Assembly: GCF_035573695.1 (NCBI RefSeq) | Contig: NZ_CP121694.1 | Coordinates: 534,501-598,500 of the forward strand | Reading direction: 5' to 3' | DNA: 64,000 nt | From: Metallumcola ferriviriculae | Lineage (GTDB): Bacteria; Bacillota; JADQBR01 | In this document: piece after piece, positions 37,468 through 46,079 of the stretch | Layout: every line of letters begins with the position of its first letter | Position numbering within the stretch: position 1 is the first letter of the stretch | Notes under the pieces: generated by a model | Database searches by the model: none | Told to the model about the DNA's origin: nothing | What the model saw: the letters and a program-made list of their open reading frames with translations, nothing else | Made by a program: the position numbers and the translations under genes

Positions 37468-37490
37468 ATTGGCATTTATCTTAGTTTAAA

Positions 37491-37522
37491 GGCCGCTGTT
37501 ACTATAACGAGTATCAGCGGTC
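37491..37522 (+). terminator. Possible terminator after pyrG
   Basis: GGCCGCTG and CAGCGGTC form a stem of about 8 bp with a 15-nt loop. Only a broken T-rich run (TCTAACTTATTTT) follows, so termination may be weak. Confidence 0.45.
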
Positions 37523-37659
37523 TAACTTATTTTGGCAAATGCATTCGCTGTTGATTCCGTTTATCATGCGTTTGGCTGCTAGAGGACGAGTTCCGTGAAT
37601 TTAACCTTACCGATTAAGCAATAGATTTTCGAAAAATCCATTATTCAGCAGGAGTGAAT

Positions 37660-37711
37660 ATGCTTTACGGGGAAAGAAAAAACTAAACCAGTACCAGAAA
37701 GCATCTTTTTT
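37660..37711 (+). promoter_or_regulatory. Possible leader ORF and attenuator before femX
   Basis: ATG 37660, with CAGGAG 6 nt upstream, opens an 8-codon frame (MLYGERKN, stop 37684-37686). ATGCTTT (37660-37666) is complementary to AAAGCAT (37698-37704), which is followed by CTTTTTTGG. Translation of the short frame would compete with the hairpin, a classic attenuation layout, but the signal is unknown. Confidence 0.35.
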
Positions 37712-37738
37712 GGAACATGCAGCTCAGGAGGGATTAGC

Positions 37739-38824
37739 TTGACTTTAAGGGGAAGGATTATAAATGAAAATGACAAAGACCAATTTAATCAATTTATTGC
37801 CGGACATCCAAAAGGCCATATACTCCAATCTTATCAATGGGGTGAAGTGAAGGCTGCCACCGGTTGGGAACCGCTTCGCTTGGTGATAGAAGACGGGGGA
37901 GAAATAGTGGCGGCGGTGTCTCTGCTGAAAAGAAGGCTGCCCGGTATGGGTAAGGCCATTTTCTATGCACCGAGGGGTCTGGTGGTAGACTTTAGCAATA
38001 AAGAGTTATTTTCCTACTTACTGGAACAAATAGCAGTTTTGGCTAAAGAACATGGGGCAATACTTTTAAAGATAGACCCAGATATAGCTGCTCCCAATCA
38101 AGCGGTGGAGCAATTACTACAAGACACAGGTTTTCATCCTGTCGGGTCCGGGGAAGGATTTGAGGGAGTGCAGCCCCGTTATGTTTTCCGTCTGGACATC
38201 ACTCCATCGATGGAGGAACTTTTCGCGAATTTACATAGTAAGACCCGTTATAATATTCGCTTGGCAGGACGCCGGGGAGTGGAGGTAAAGGATGACTGTA
38301 CCAAAGAGGATTTAAAGGATTTTTACAAAATTCTTAAAGTTACGGCTGAGAGAGACAAGTTTTTGGTTCGCTCCTATGATTATTTTGAAATCATCTGGGA
38401 CCAGCTAGTGGAAAACGGCCTGGCTAAATTGTTTATGGCATACTATCAAGGGAAGCCCATCTCCGGCACTTTGGCCTTTCGCATGGGTCATATCACCTGG
38501 TATCTTTATGGGGCATCCAGCAACGAGCACCGTAAAGTGATGCCCAATTACCTGCTCCAGTGGTCAATGATTGAATGGGCCAAAGCGCAAGGTTCCACAC
38601 TATATGATTTTCGCGGTGTACCGGGCCATCTTACCGAAGACAATCCGCTATATGGTTTGTATCGTTTTAAAAAAGGCTTTAACGGTGACTATGTGCAGTT
38701 TATCGGCGAATATGACCTGGTTTATTCCAAACTTTACTATAGCCTTTGGAATGTGGCAGAACCGGTGTATTATAAGGGTGTCCGCCGTTTAATCAACCTT
38801 AAGAAAACCTTGCGGGGGAAATAG
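37739..38824 (+). CDS. FemX/FemAB-type peptidoglycan bridge aminoacyltransferase
   Basis: A 361-residue protein of two GNAT-like subdomains that transfers amino acids from aminoacyl-tRNA to the lipid II stem peptide. It shows HILQSYQWGEVKAATGWEP near 27-45, LHSKTRYNIRLAGRRG (about 165-180) and the conserved C-terminal stretch YDFRGVPGHLTEDNPLYGLYRFKKGF. TTG 37739 follows AGGAGG. It sits directly before an alanine racemase-like gene, so the pair may serve cell-wall peptide assembly. The donor amino acid is unknown. Confidence 0.85.
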   Translation: MTLRGRIINENDKDQFNQFIAGHPKGHILQSYQWGEVKAATGWEPLRLVIEDGGEIVAAVSLLKRRLPGMGKAIFYAPRGLVVDFSNKELFSYLLEQIAVLAKEHGAILLKIDPDIAAPNQAVEQLLQDTGFHPVGSGEGFEGVQPRYVFRLDITPSMEELFANLHSKTRYNIRLAGRRGVEVKDDCTKEDLKDFYKILKVTAERDKFLVRSYDYFEIIWDQLVENGLAKLFMAYYQGKPISGTLAFRMGHITWYLYGASSNEHRKVMPNYLLQWSMIEWAKAQGSTLYDFRGVPGHLTEDNPLYGLYRFKKGFNGDYVQFIGEYDLVYSKLYYSLWNVAEPVYYKGVRRLINLKKTLRGK

Positions 38825-38827
38825 GCA

Positions 38828-39991
38828 ATGGATGATACGCGCTGGATTGAGGTAGATTTGGATAAGATTATTCATAATTACCGACAGGTAAAGGAAATGC
38901 TTGACCCTGAAACCCTTTTCATGGCGGTGGTTAAGGCTAACGCTTACGGCATGGGTATGGTCTCCGTAGCCAAGGCCTTATCAGAGGCGGGAGTGGACTG
39001 GTTTGGAGTCACTTACGCAAATGAAGGTATCACCCTGAGACAGGCTGGTATTTCCCTGCCGATTTTGGTATTTGCTCCTTTATTAACTAAGGAGATAGAC
39101 AAAGCTATTTCTGCCGGTCTCACCTTGACAGTTAGCAGTGAGGACCAGGTGGAGGAGTTTAACCGTTGGGCCGGGGCCCTGGATAGTGAGCTTTCGGTTC
39201 ATGTGAAAGTGGAAAGCGGCATGGGACGTACCGGGGTATTTTCCAGGCAGTTGACCGAGGTGGCGGAGAAAATAGTCCAATCCAGCCATCTGAAACTGCA
39301 GGGTATTTATACTCATTTTCCCAGAGCCGCTAAATCCGGGGTAACCGAAAAGCAATATCATCAATTTACTGCGGCATTGGAACAGCTGGAAGAAGCAGAC
39401 ATTGATGTGCCTTTGGTACACTGCTGTAACAGCACAGCAACCATAAATTACCCTAAGATGCACCGTTCCCTGGTGCGAGTGGGAACATTGCTTTACGGGC
39501 AGTATCCTGGCGGCGGCAGGGGGAACCTGGACATAAGGGACCCATGGTCTGCGCGCTGTCAGGTGACTTACCTGCGCAAGGTGCCCCGGGGTACCGGGGT
39601 TGGTTATGGCCAGGAATACTCTACCCGGCGCGATACGTTTATTGGCATTATTCCTTTTGGTACGGCGGACGGTTTTGGGGTTACTGCGGTCAGTCGGGCC
39701 AAATCATGGCTGGACCTGCTGAAAATGTTGGTCAAAACTATCCTCAACTTTCTTGGCCGGGTTGATACCCAACAGCAGGTTTATGTTGATGGCAGAACAT
39801 ACCCGGTGATAGGCAGGTTGGGCATGCAGCTAAGCATGGTAGACTTTGGCACTGATCCGCCCCTAAAGCCGGGAGACACAGTTAATGTCTTTTTGCGTCG
39901 GGTGACAGCTGCCGGATATCTGGAAAGACGCTATTACTTGGCAGGTGACAGGGTATTTCTAGATAATAAGCCGGCTGAAGAAACGGAGTGA
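38828..39991 (+). CDS. alr: Alanine racemase-family PLP enzyme
   Basis: A 387-residue fold-type III PLP racemase, expected to make D-alanine for peptidoglycan. The Schiff-base lysine is Lys36 in VVKANAYGMG, and the catalytic Tyr is in GVGYGQEY. HVKVESGMGRTG and LVRVGTLLYGQYPGG match the family. It differs from classical Alr at the substrate entrance: GYADG reads GTADG and CMDQ reads GMQL. Substrate range could therefore be wider. It starts 3 bp after femX and is followed by sppA. Confidence 0.8.
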   Translation: MDDTRWIEVDLDKIIHNYRQVKEMLDPETLFMAVVKANAYGMGMVSVAKALSEAGVDWFGVTYANEGITLRQAGISLPILVFAPLLTKEIDKAISAGLTLTVSSEDQVEEFNRWAGALDSELSVHVKVESGMGRTGVFSRQLTEVAEKIVQSSHLKLQGIYTHFPRAAKSGVTEKQYHQFTAALEQLEEADIDVPLVHCCNSTATINYPKMHRSLVRVGTLLYGQYPGGGRGNLDIRDPWSARCQVTYLRKVPRGTGVGYGQEYSTRRDTFIGIIPFGTADGFGVTAVSRAKSWLDLLKMLVKTILNFLGRVDTQQQVYVDGRTYPVIGRLGMQLSMVDFGTDPPLKPGDTVNVFLRRVTAAGYLERRYYLAGDRVFLDNKPAEETE

Positions 39992-39995
39992 TGGG

Positions 39996-40922
39996 ATGAG
40001 ACGTTTAATGGTAGTGGGCGGCATTATGCTGATAAGTGTGGCAGTGCTGCTTATGGCGGTGATTTTTCCCGGCAGCCCCGGCAGGGCTGGGCAGGAAATA
40101 GCAGTAATCCACGTAGACGGTTTAATAACCGGAGGTTACAGCGGTTCCGGAGTCTTTGGCAGTGCCGTCGGTTCACAATCGGTAATGAGTCAGCTGCGTC
40201 AAGCGGCTCGGGATGATAGCATCCGGGCAGTGGTCATTAGGGTCAACAGTCCCGGTGGCAGCGCTGCAGCCAGTCAGGAAATCAGCCGGGAAATTGAAAA
40301 ATTGCAAAAGACCGGCAAACTGGTTGTGACATCCATGGGTGATGCGGCGGCTTCAGGCGGGTATTGGATTGCTTCCGGGACTGATTACATTTTTGCCAAC
40401 GAAGCGACCATGACCGGCAGTATCGGTGTTATCATGGAGTTCACTCAGTTAAAAGAACTTTATCAAAAACTTGGTGTGGATATCAACGTGATCAAAAGCG
40501 GTCCCCATAAGGACATGGGTTCACCTGCAAGAGATTTGACGGAGCAGGAACGGGAAATCCTTCAATCGATGGTGGATGATATCTACGAACAATTCATACA
40601 GGTGGTGGCAGATGGCCGCCAGATGTCTTCGGAACGGGTAAAAGAGTTGGCCGACGGTCGTATTCTTACCGGGCGTCAGGCTAAGGAGTTAGGCCTGGTG
40701 GATGACATGGGGAATTATTATGATGCCATCGATTTTGCGGCAGATAAGTTGGGAATAACGGGGTCGCCTCAAGTGAGAACCTTCGGTAAGCCCTCCGCTT
40801 TAGACATCTTTCTCAGTGGCAGCAGCCGGATGCTGCACGGTCTTTATTTAACGGATTATCGATTGCTGAACCCCGATTTTTTGTCCGGGAACCAATGGGG
40901 TGACAACTATGGAGCCCAGTGA
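39996..40922 (+). CDS. sppA: Signal peptide peptidase SppA
   Basis: A 308-residue membrane protease that degrades cleaved signal peptides. One N-terminal membrane helix (about 8-25) anchors it. The catalytic Ser120 is in GDAAASGGYW and Lys172 in KSGPHKDMGSP, 52 residues apart as in Bacillus SppA. VIRVNSPGGSAAAS and TMTGSIGVI complete the ClpP/crotonase-like fold. It starts 4 bp after alr, and the next gene overlaps its end. Confidence 0.92.
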   Translation: MRRLMVVGGIMLISVAVLLMAVIFPGSPGRAGQEIAVIHVDGLITGGYSGSGVFGSAVGSQSVMSQLRQAARDDSIRAVVIRVNSPGGSAAASQEISREIEKLQKTGKLVVTSMGDAAASGGYWIASGTDYIFANEATMTGSIGVIMEFTQLKELYQKLGVDINVIKSGPHKDMGSPARDLTEQEREILQSMVDDIYEQFIQVVADGRQMSSERVKELADGRILTGRQAKELGLVDDMGNYYDAIDFAADKLGITGSPQVRTFGKPSALDIFLSGSSRMLHGLYLTDYRLLNPDFLSGNQWGDNYGAQ

Positions 40923-41586
40923 TTATCACCAATTTTATCAGCAATTTGATGAGTCTTCCCTTAATACCGGCACCTCGGTACCCGATATCGATAAGGACCC
41001 TCGGTTTAGTGATTATATTTATCTTGTTTTACTTAAGCCTTCCAGAGGTATGGAACTAATCAATCAGAATATACCACTTTTAGAAGGACTGGCGGTATAC
41101 TTCTTTGTCCAATCACTGCAGTTAGCCTTGAACTGGCAGGGCATTACTCAAACCATGGCCTCAGCCTCCGTTTGGCTGGATGGAAGCTTTCGGGGTCTGG
41201 GGGCAGCTTTTGCGGTGCTTGGTTTGATAATCAGCATTAGCTTACTTTTTGTTAACACTGCAGTGATAAACCTTACAGCTCAGCTTTTTGGCGGAACGGG
41301 GAACGGGGTATCGTTACTTGCGGCCTTTTCCTTTGCCTCATTGCCGGGATTATTCGGCGGCATATTTAATTTTATCGGGGCTCGCACAGATATAGTTTTT
41401 GTTAGTACTCTGGCAGCTATCGCAGTTTTTGTTTGGGGTCTGATCCTCCATGTGATTGCGGTGGAGAAGTGCCATGGTATTACCACCGCTAAGGCATTCA
41501 TGGTAATAATATTACCTTTTGCGGTTATCCTTACGCTTGTCTTTTTCCTATTCGTGCTGGCAGCGACAATTTTACCCGGGCTGTAA
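40909..41586 (+). CDS. Yip1-family membrane protein
   Basis: A 225-residue membrane protein with a soluble N-terminus of about 50 residues and five hydrophobic segments (AAFAVLGLIISISLLFVNTA, SLLAAFSFASLPGLFGGIF, LAAIAVFVWGLILHVIAV and others). The SFASLPGLFGG stretch is typical of bacterial Yip1-type proteins, of unknown function. ATG 40909 follows GGGGTG by 7 nt and lies 14 nt inside sppA, so translation is coupled. Confidence 0.7.
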   Translation: MEPSDYHQFYQQFDESSLNTGTSVPDIDKDPRFSDYIYLVLLKPSRGMELINQNIPLLEGLAVYFFVQSLQLALNWQGITQTMASASVWLDGSFRGLGAAFAVLGLIISISLLFVNTAVINLTAQLFGGTGNGVSLLAAFSFASLPGLFGGIFNFIGARTDIVFVSTLAAIAVFVWGLILHVIAVEKCHGITTAKAFMVIILPFAVILTLVFFLFVLAATILPGL

Positions 41587-41733
41587 AAGGAGCATCCTTT
41601 CTATTTGGCTAATTTTGGTGCAAAGCAGGACTTCGATGATTTTTTTCGAAAACATATAGACAGAGTCAAAATTGTACCAGATTTACGACATCAGTAGAAA
41701 GGCGGGTGAAGCCTGGTTAGCGCCGGGGCACAG

Positions 41734-42117
41734 ATGGGCAAAAAACATATTATCTTAGTTATTGATGACCAAGATGGAGTGCGCAAACTGCTGGCAGAGG
41801 TTCTTCGAAGTGATGACCGAGAAATTCACTTGTTAAACAATGGAGAAGAAGGGATGGAATTCATTCGCTCTACAACTCCCGAGCTAATCTTGCTGGATAT
41901 GAAAATGCCCGGCATGAGCGGCTTGGAAGTTACCAGAGAACTAAAAAAAGCTGGTTTTGAAGGAGCGATAATTTTTATGACCGCCTATGGCGAATTAGAA
42001 ATAATTACTGAAGCAAAATCACTGGGCATAACAGCATACATAAATAAGCCCTTTGATGTCAACGAAATAAGGAATCTTGTTACTGGGATATTGGATGGAA
42101 CTTTTACAAGGGAATAA
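41734..42117 (+). CDS. spo0F: Spo0F-like response regulator
   Basis: A 127-residue single receiver domain without an output domain, like Spo0F, the phosphorelay intermediate between sporulation kinases and Spo0B/Spo0A. It has the acidic pair in VIDDQDG, phospho-acceptor Asp54 in ILLDMKMPGMSG, the Thr in FMTAYGE and Lys in YINKPFD. It lies between pyrG and fba as in Bacillus subtilis. The upstream AGGACTT/CGAAA pattern (41627-41655) is only a weak sigma-H candidate. Confidence 0.88.
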   Translation: MGKKHIILVIDDQDGVRKLLAEVLRSDDREIHLLNNGEEGMEFIRSTTPELILLDMKMPGMSGLEVTRELKKAGFEGAIIFMTAYGELEIITEAKSLGITAYINKPFDVNEIRNLVTGILDGTFTRE

Positions 42118-42161
42118 TTTTTTCAAGAAAATGTAAAATATACCTGAAAGGGGGTGGTCAA

Positions 42162-42821
42162 ATGCTGGTTTCTACCACTACGGTTATTACGCTTTGTTGT
42201 CCTGAATGTGGGAAGATGGAGCATAATGCTGTTTCGCTGTTTCAATTTGCAGGTAAGAACAGTGTGCCGTTGAACTGCGATTGCGGTACTGTGTTAGGAA
42301 AACTGAGCAGTAGAGATGCAAAGGTATTTTTATTGGACTTTACCTGCGGCATGTGTACAGAAAGGCATGGGTACACCTTTAGCCGTAATATGCTTTGGTC
42401 AGAAAGAGCTACTGCCATATTTTGTCCTGATACCGATTTGGAAGCCGGTTTTGCCGGCCGGAAGGAAGCAGTACGAGCGGCACTGCGGGAAATGGAACGA
42501 TCCATTGCGCAGATGGCGTCTGAATTGGGCTATGACGAATTTTTCGACAATCCCGAAGTAATGTATAAAATTTTGGAACATCTTTATAATATAGCCGAAA
42601 AGGGAAAACTGTCCTGCCATTGTGGTAACAAGGATGTTGAAATAGAGGTATTTCCTGATTATGTGGAGCTAAGCTGTGAAACATGTCAACTCACTGAAAC
42701 TATTGCTGCTTTAAACGGGGATGATTGGCACCAGGTTGAAAGTCTCGCAGAACTGGTGTTGGCCCCCGGGGGTATCGTTCGAACTAACATGGTACAATTA
42801 TTTGGCCCTGGGAAAAAATAA
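42162..42821 (+). CDS. Cysteine-rich zinc-ribbon protein, CpXC-like
   Basis: A 219-residue protein of unknown function. Pairs of cysteines suggest zinc ribbons: CCPECG (12-17), CDCG (39-42), FTCGMCTERH, then later CHCG and CETC. The first block resembles CpXC domains. A helical middle section (about 100-145) separates the two cysteine clusters. It starts at ATG 42162 behind AAAGGGGGTG, between spo0F and fba. Confidence 0.65.
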   Translation: MLVSTTTVITLCCPECGKMEHNAVSLFQFAGKNSVPLNCDCGTVLGKLSSRDAKVFLLDFTCGMCTERHGYTFSRNMLWSERATAIFCPDTDLEAGFAGRKEAVRAALREMERSIAQMASELGYDEFFDNPEVMYKILEHLYNIAEKGKLSCHCGNKDVEIEVFPDYVELSCETCQLTETIAALNGDDWHQVESLAELVLAPGGIVRTNMVQLFGPGKK

Positions 42822-42843
42822 AGTATTAAAGGAGGAAATATAC

Positions 42844-43698
42844 TTGCCATTAGTTACAATGACAGAATTGTTGCAGGAAGCCGAAAAAGGGAAATATGCT
42901 GTAGGAGCATTTAATTGCAATAACATGGAGATTGTCCAGGCCATAGTGGCCGCAGCAGAAGAAGAGAGTGCCCCGGTGATTATCCAGGCAAGCCAGGGGG
43001 CAATCAAGTATGCCGGTTTGGAATATATCGTTGGTCTGGTTCGGGTGGCTGCGGCAGGCTCTAAAGTGCCCATTGCCCTGCACATAGACCATGGTACAAG
43101 TTTTGAACAGGTGATGCGCTGCATTCGTGAAGGATTTACATCAGTAATGATAGATGGTTCTAAGCTGCCATTAGAGGAAAACATTGCTCTGACCAATAGG
43201 GTTTTGGATGTTGCCAGGGCAGTAGGCGTCTCTGTAGAAGCTGAATTGGGTAAAATAGGCGGCACTGAAGACGATGTTTCAGTCAGTGAGCGGGAAGCAT
43301 CCCTCACCGACCCTGAAGAAGCAAAGATATTTGTGGAGAAAACCGGTGTGGATGCATTAGCGATAGCCATTGGCACTGCTCATGGGCAGTATAAAGGTGA
43401 GCCGAAATTAGATTTTGACCGGTTAGAGAAGGTTCGTCAACTGGTGGATGTGCCTATTGTCCTACATGGTTCTTCCGGGGTACCCAGCGAAGCAATCGCC
43501 AAGGCCATTAAGATTGGGGTAAGCAAGGTTAACATCGACACTAACCTGCGGGAGGCATTTGTCAATCGTACTCGGGAGGTACTTGCGGCAAATCCCAATG
43601 AGATAGACCCGCGCAAAATACTGGGCCCGGCCCGTGAAGCTATGAAAGAGGTCATTAAAGAGAAAATTCGTTTATTCGGCAGTAGTCAGAAGGCCTAA
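42844..43698 (+). CDS. fba: Class II fructose-bisphosphate aldolase
   Basis: Fba splits or forms fructose 1,6-bisphosphate in glycolysis and gluconeogenesis, using zinc. The 284-residue protein has GAFNCNNME, the zinc histidines in ALHIDHGTSF and in IGTAHG and VLHGSSGV, and the phosphate loop KVNIDTNLR. TTG 42844 is preferred since AAGGAGG lies 8 nt before it. The much longer frame from 42721 would overlap the previous gene. A strong terminator follows. Confidence 0.93.
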   Translation: MPLVTMTELLQEAEKGKYAVGAFNCNNMEIVQAIVAAAEEESAPVIIQASQGAIKYAGLEYIVGLVRVAAAGSKVPIALHIDHGTSFEQVMRCIREGFTSVMIDGSKLPLEENIALTNRVLDVARAVGVSVEAELGKIGGTEDDVSVSEREASLTDPEEAKIFVEKTGVDALAIAIGTAHGQYKGEPKLDFDRLEKVRQLVDVPIVLHGSSGVPSEAIAKAIKIGVSKVNIDTNLREAFVNRTREVLAANPNEIDPRKILGPAREAMKEVIKEKIRLFGSSQKA

Positions 43699-43721
43699 GC
43701 AGCATAATCAACCAAGAATAG

Positions 43722-43754
43722 AACTGAGCAGACCCACGTTTGCTCAGTTTTATT
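43722..43754 (+). terminator. Terminator after fba
   Basis: AACTGAGCA (43722-43730) pairs with TGCTCAGTT (43741-43749), followed by TTATTATGTTTTT. Confidence 0.85.
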
Positions 43755-44040
43755 ATGTTTTTGAGAGTGAAATATGGATAAATATGGTTTTCCTAATAGC
43801 CTGATATCGTATATATAGTGCTTTCATGGCCAGATAAGCCTTAGGTGGGAGCATTTAAGAACATTCCCTGGGGGTTATTACATAATTGGCAGGTATTTGG
43901 GAACTATTATTGCTAGCGAGTGGGAGAGACGCTCAATAATTGCTCAGCTTGTCTGTGAAGGTTTGACCAAACCTGACATATGCCATAAACTGGTACAGTG
44001 TGCTAAGTTGCCGGATATTAGTGCCGGAAGGAGAGAAGGT

Positions 44041-45246
44041 ATGGAAGAAGCTAAAATTGTGATAAAAGACCTTATTAAAGTATTTGGTAATAACCCTCAA
44101 AAGGCTATCAAGTTAATTAATGAGGGTATGAGTAAAGAAGATATTCTTGCAAAGACGGGGCAGGCCGTGGGTGTGAGAGGTGTCTCATTTGAAGTGAATC
44201 AGGGAGAGACATTTGTAGTGATGGGACTTTCCGGAAGCGGTAAATCAACTCTTATTCGCTGTTTGAACCGTTTAATTGAACCTACCAAAGGCCAGGTGCT
44301 TATTGACGGCGAGGATATTACTTCTATGGATGAAGGTCAGCTGCGGGACGTGCGCCGTAAAAAATTGGGCATGGTATTCCAACGGTTTGCCTTATTTCCT
44401 CACCGAACAGTATTGGAAAATACTGCATATGGTTTGGAAATCCAAGGAACTGACGCGGGGGAATGCGAGGAGCGGGCTATGGCAGCGTTAGAGCTGGTAG
44501 GCCTAAAGGGTTGGGAAAGCAATAAACCTGATCAGCTCAGTGGTGGCATGCAGCAGCGGGTTGGCTTGGCCCGGGCGTTGGCTATTGATCCGGACATACT
44601 TCTAATGGATGAAGCTTTTAGCGCGTTAGACCCGTTAATCAGAGCGGAAATGCAGGATGAATTACTAGACCTGCAGGAAAAAATGAGTAAAACAATTGTC
44701 TTCATTACCCACGACCTGGATGAGGCATTAAAGATTGGTGACCGAATCGCTTTAATGAAAGATGGCGTGGTGGTTCAAATAGGCACCCCGGAAGAGATTC
44801 TTACCGAACCCGCTAACGACTATGTGGCCAGGTTTGTGGAAGATGTGAATATGTCAAAGGTGCTTACTGCCGAAGGCGTTATGCTTTCACCAAAAGCAAC
44901 CGCCAAGGAAAAGGATGGGCCCAGGGTAGCACTTCGCTTAATGAAAGAGCACAGCATCTCCAGTATCTTTGTGGTGGGTAAGGAGAGAGTGCTTAAAGGG
45001 GTAGTGACGGCCGAGGATGCAGTTAAGTCTGTGGAACAGAATAAAAATAGTTTAAATGATATTATTAGGACAGATTTTCCTAAGGTATCTCCAGATACCG
45101 TACTAACCGAGTTATTCCCAATCCTGGCTAATTCGTCGGTACCGGCAGCGGTGGTAGACGAGAAAGGCAAACTGAAGGGGGTTATTATTCGGGGAGCCCT
45201 CCTAGCGGGGTTGGTAGGGAAGGGGGGAACAGTAGATGATTCCTAA
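44041..45246 (+). CDS. opuAA: Glycine betaine/proline ABC transporter ATPase
   Basis: The ATP-binding subunit (401 residues) of an OpuA/ProU-type osmoprotectant importer. Walker A is GLSGSGKST (about 62-70), signature LSGGMQQRVGLARAL and Walker B ILLMDEAFSALD. Two CBS domains lie in the last 120 residues, which sense ionic strength or cyclic dinucleotides in OpuA systems. The N-terminal KVFGNNPQKAIKLINEGMSK is typical. ATG 44041 follows GGAAGGAGAGAAGG. The frame is open back to 43897, but that part has no family match. Confidence 0.92.
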   Translation: MEEAKIVIKDLIKVFGNNPQKAIKLINEGMSKEDILAKTGQAVGVRGVSFEVNQGETFVVMGLSGSGKSTLIRCLNRLIEPTKGQVLIDGEDITSMDEGQLRDVRRKKLGMVFQRFALFPHRTVLENTAYGLEIQGTDAGECEERAMAALELVGLKGWESNKPDQLSGGMQQRVGLARALAIDPDILLMDEAFSALDPLIRAEMQDELLDLQEKMSKTIVFITHDLDEALKIGDRIALMKDGVVVQIGTPEEILTEPANDYVARFVEDVNMSKVLTAEGVMLSPKATAKEKDGPRVALRLMKEHSISSIFVVGKERVLKGVVTAEDAVKSVEQNKNSLNDIIRTDFPKVSPDTVLTELFPILANSSVPAAVVDEKGKLKGVIIRGALLAGLVGKGGTVDDS

Positions 45247-46072
45247 GTTGCCTCTGGGCCCGTGGCTGGAGTTTATTATCAACTTTTTAGATGATAACTT
45301 TAGCTTTATCACCAAGGCAGCATCCAATGTTGTTGAGGCAGGGATATTTAAATTTCAGGATTTTATGATGCTTATTCCTTATTGGCTAGTAATCGCTCTT
45401 GTGGTTGTTGTCGCCTGGCGTGTTGCCGGCAGGGGAGTGGCGATATTTGCAATTTTTGGGTTAGCATTAATTGTGAACCTGCAGATGTGGCCGGAAACTA
45501 TTGAGACTTTAGCCATGGTGCTTTTCGCCACCCTTATTTCCATGCTCATTGGACTGCCGCTGGGCATTTGGTCCTCGCGTAATGAAGTGGTTAATCGCGT
45601 GGTGTCACCAGTACTGGACTTTATGCAAACCATGCCGGCGTTTGTCTATCTAATTCCGGTAATACCTTTCTTTGGTTTAGGTAATGTGCCTGCGGTGATG
45701 GCGACAGTAATTTTTGCCATGCCGCCGGTTATTCGTCTTACCAATCTCGGTATCCGGCAGGTGCCGGCCGAATTGATTGAAGCATCCGAGTCCTTTGGCT
45801 CTACCCCAAGTCAAAAGCTTTATAAAGTGCAGCTGCCTTTGGCACTGCCTACGATTATGGCAGGAGTCAATCAGACCATTATGTTATCCCTGTCCATGGT
45901 GGTTATTGCAGCGATGATTGGGGCCCGTGGTTTAGGCGGTATTATTTGGTCGGCCATTCAGCGCTTGGAGACCGGCAGCGGTTTCGAAAGCGGTATTGGT
46001 GTGGTAATTGTTGCTATTATTTTGGACCGTGTTACCCAAAAGGTAAGCGGTAAGAAAACAAGGGAGGAATGA
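45236..46072 (+). CDS. opuAB: Glycine betaine ABC transporter permease
   Basis: A 278-residue permease with about seven membrane helices. The EAA-type loop for ATPase contact is ELIEASESFGSTPSQKLYKVQLPLALP. VSPVLDFMQTMPAFVYLIPVIPFFG is characteristic of the ProW/OpuAB family. ATG 45236 overlaps opuAA by 11 nt. It forms the channel through which substrate from the lipoprotein next door is imported. Confidence 0.93.
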   Translation: MIPKLPLGPWLEFIINFLDDNFSFITKAASNVVEAGIFKFQDFMMLIPYWLVIALVVVVAWRVAGRGVAIFAIFGLALIVNLQMWPETIETLAMVLFATLISMLIGLPLGIWSSRNEVVNRVVSPVLDFMQTMPAFVYLIPVIPFFGLGNVPAVMATVIFAMPPVIRLTNLGIRQVPAELIEASESFGSTPSQKLYKVQLPLALPTIMAGVNQTIMLSLSMVVIAAMIGARGLGGIIWSAIQRLETGSGFESGIGVVIVAIILDRVTQKVSGKKTREE

Positions 46073-46079
46073 TAGGTTA

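Noticed and set aside
42798-43376. 192-residue minus-strand frame opposite fba
   Set aside because: It is antisense to a well-supported gene, has no SD, and its composition is a shadow of the fba codons. The same applies to 19288-19731 opposite trpD.
43755-44040. Extended N-terminus of opuAA from 43897, or a c-di-AMP (ydaO) riboswitch before it
   Set aside because: The 48 extra residues match nothing in the family and a strong SD precedes ATG 44041. The conserved ydaO motifs were not seen.
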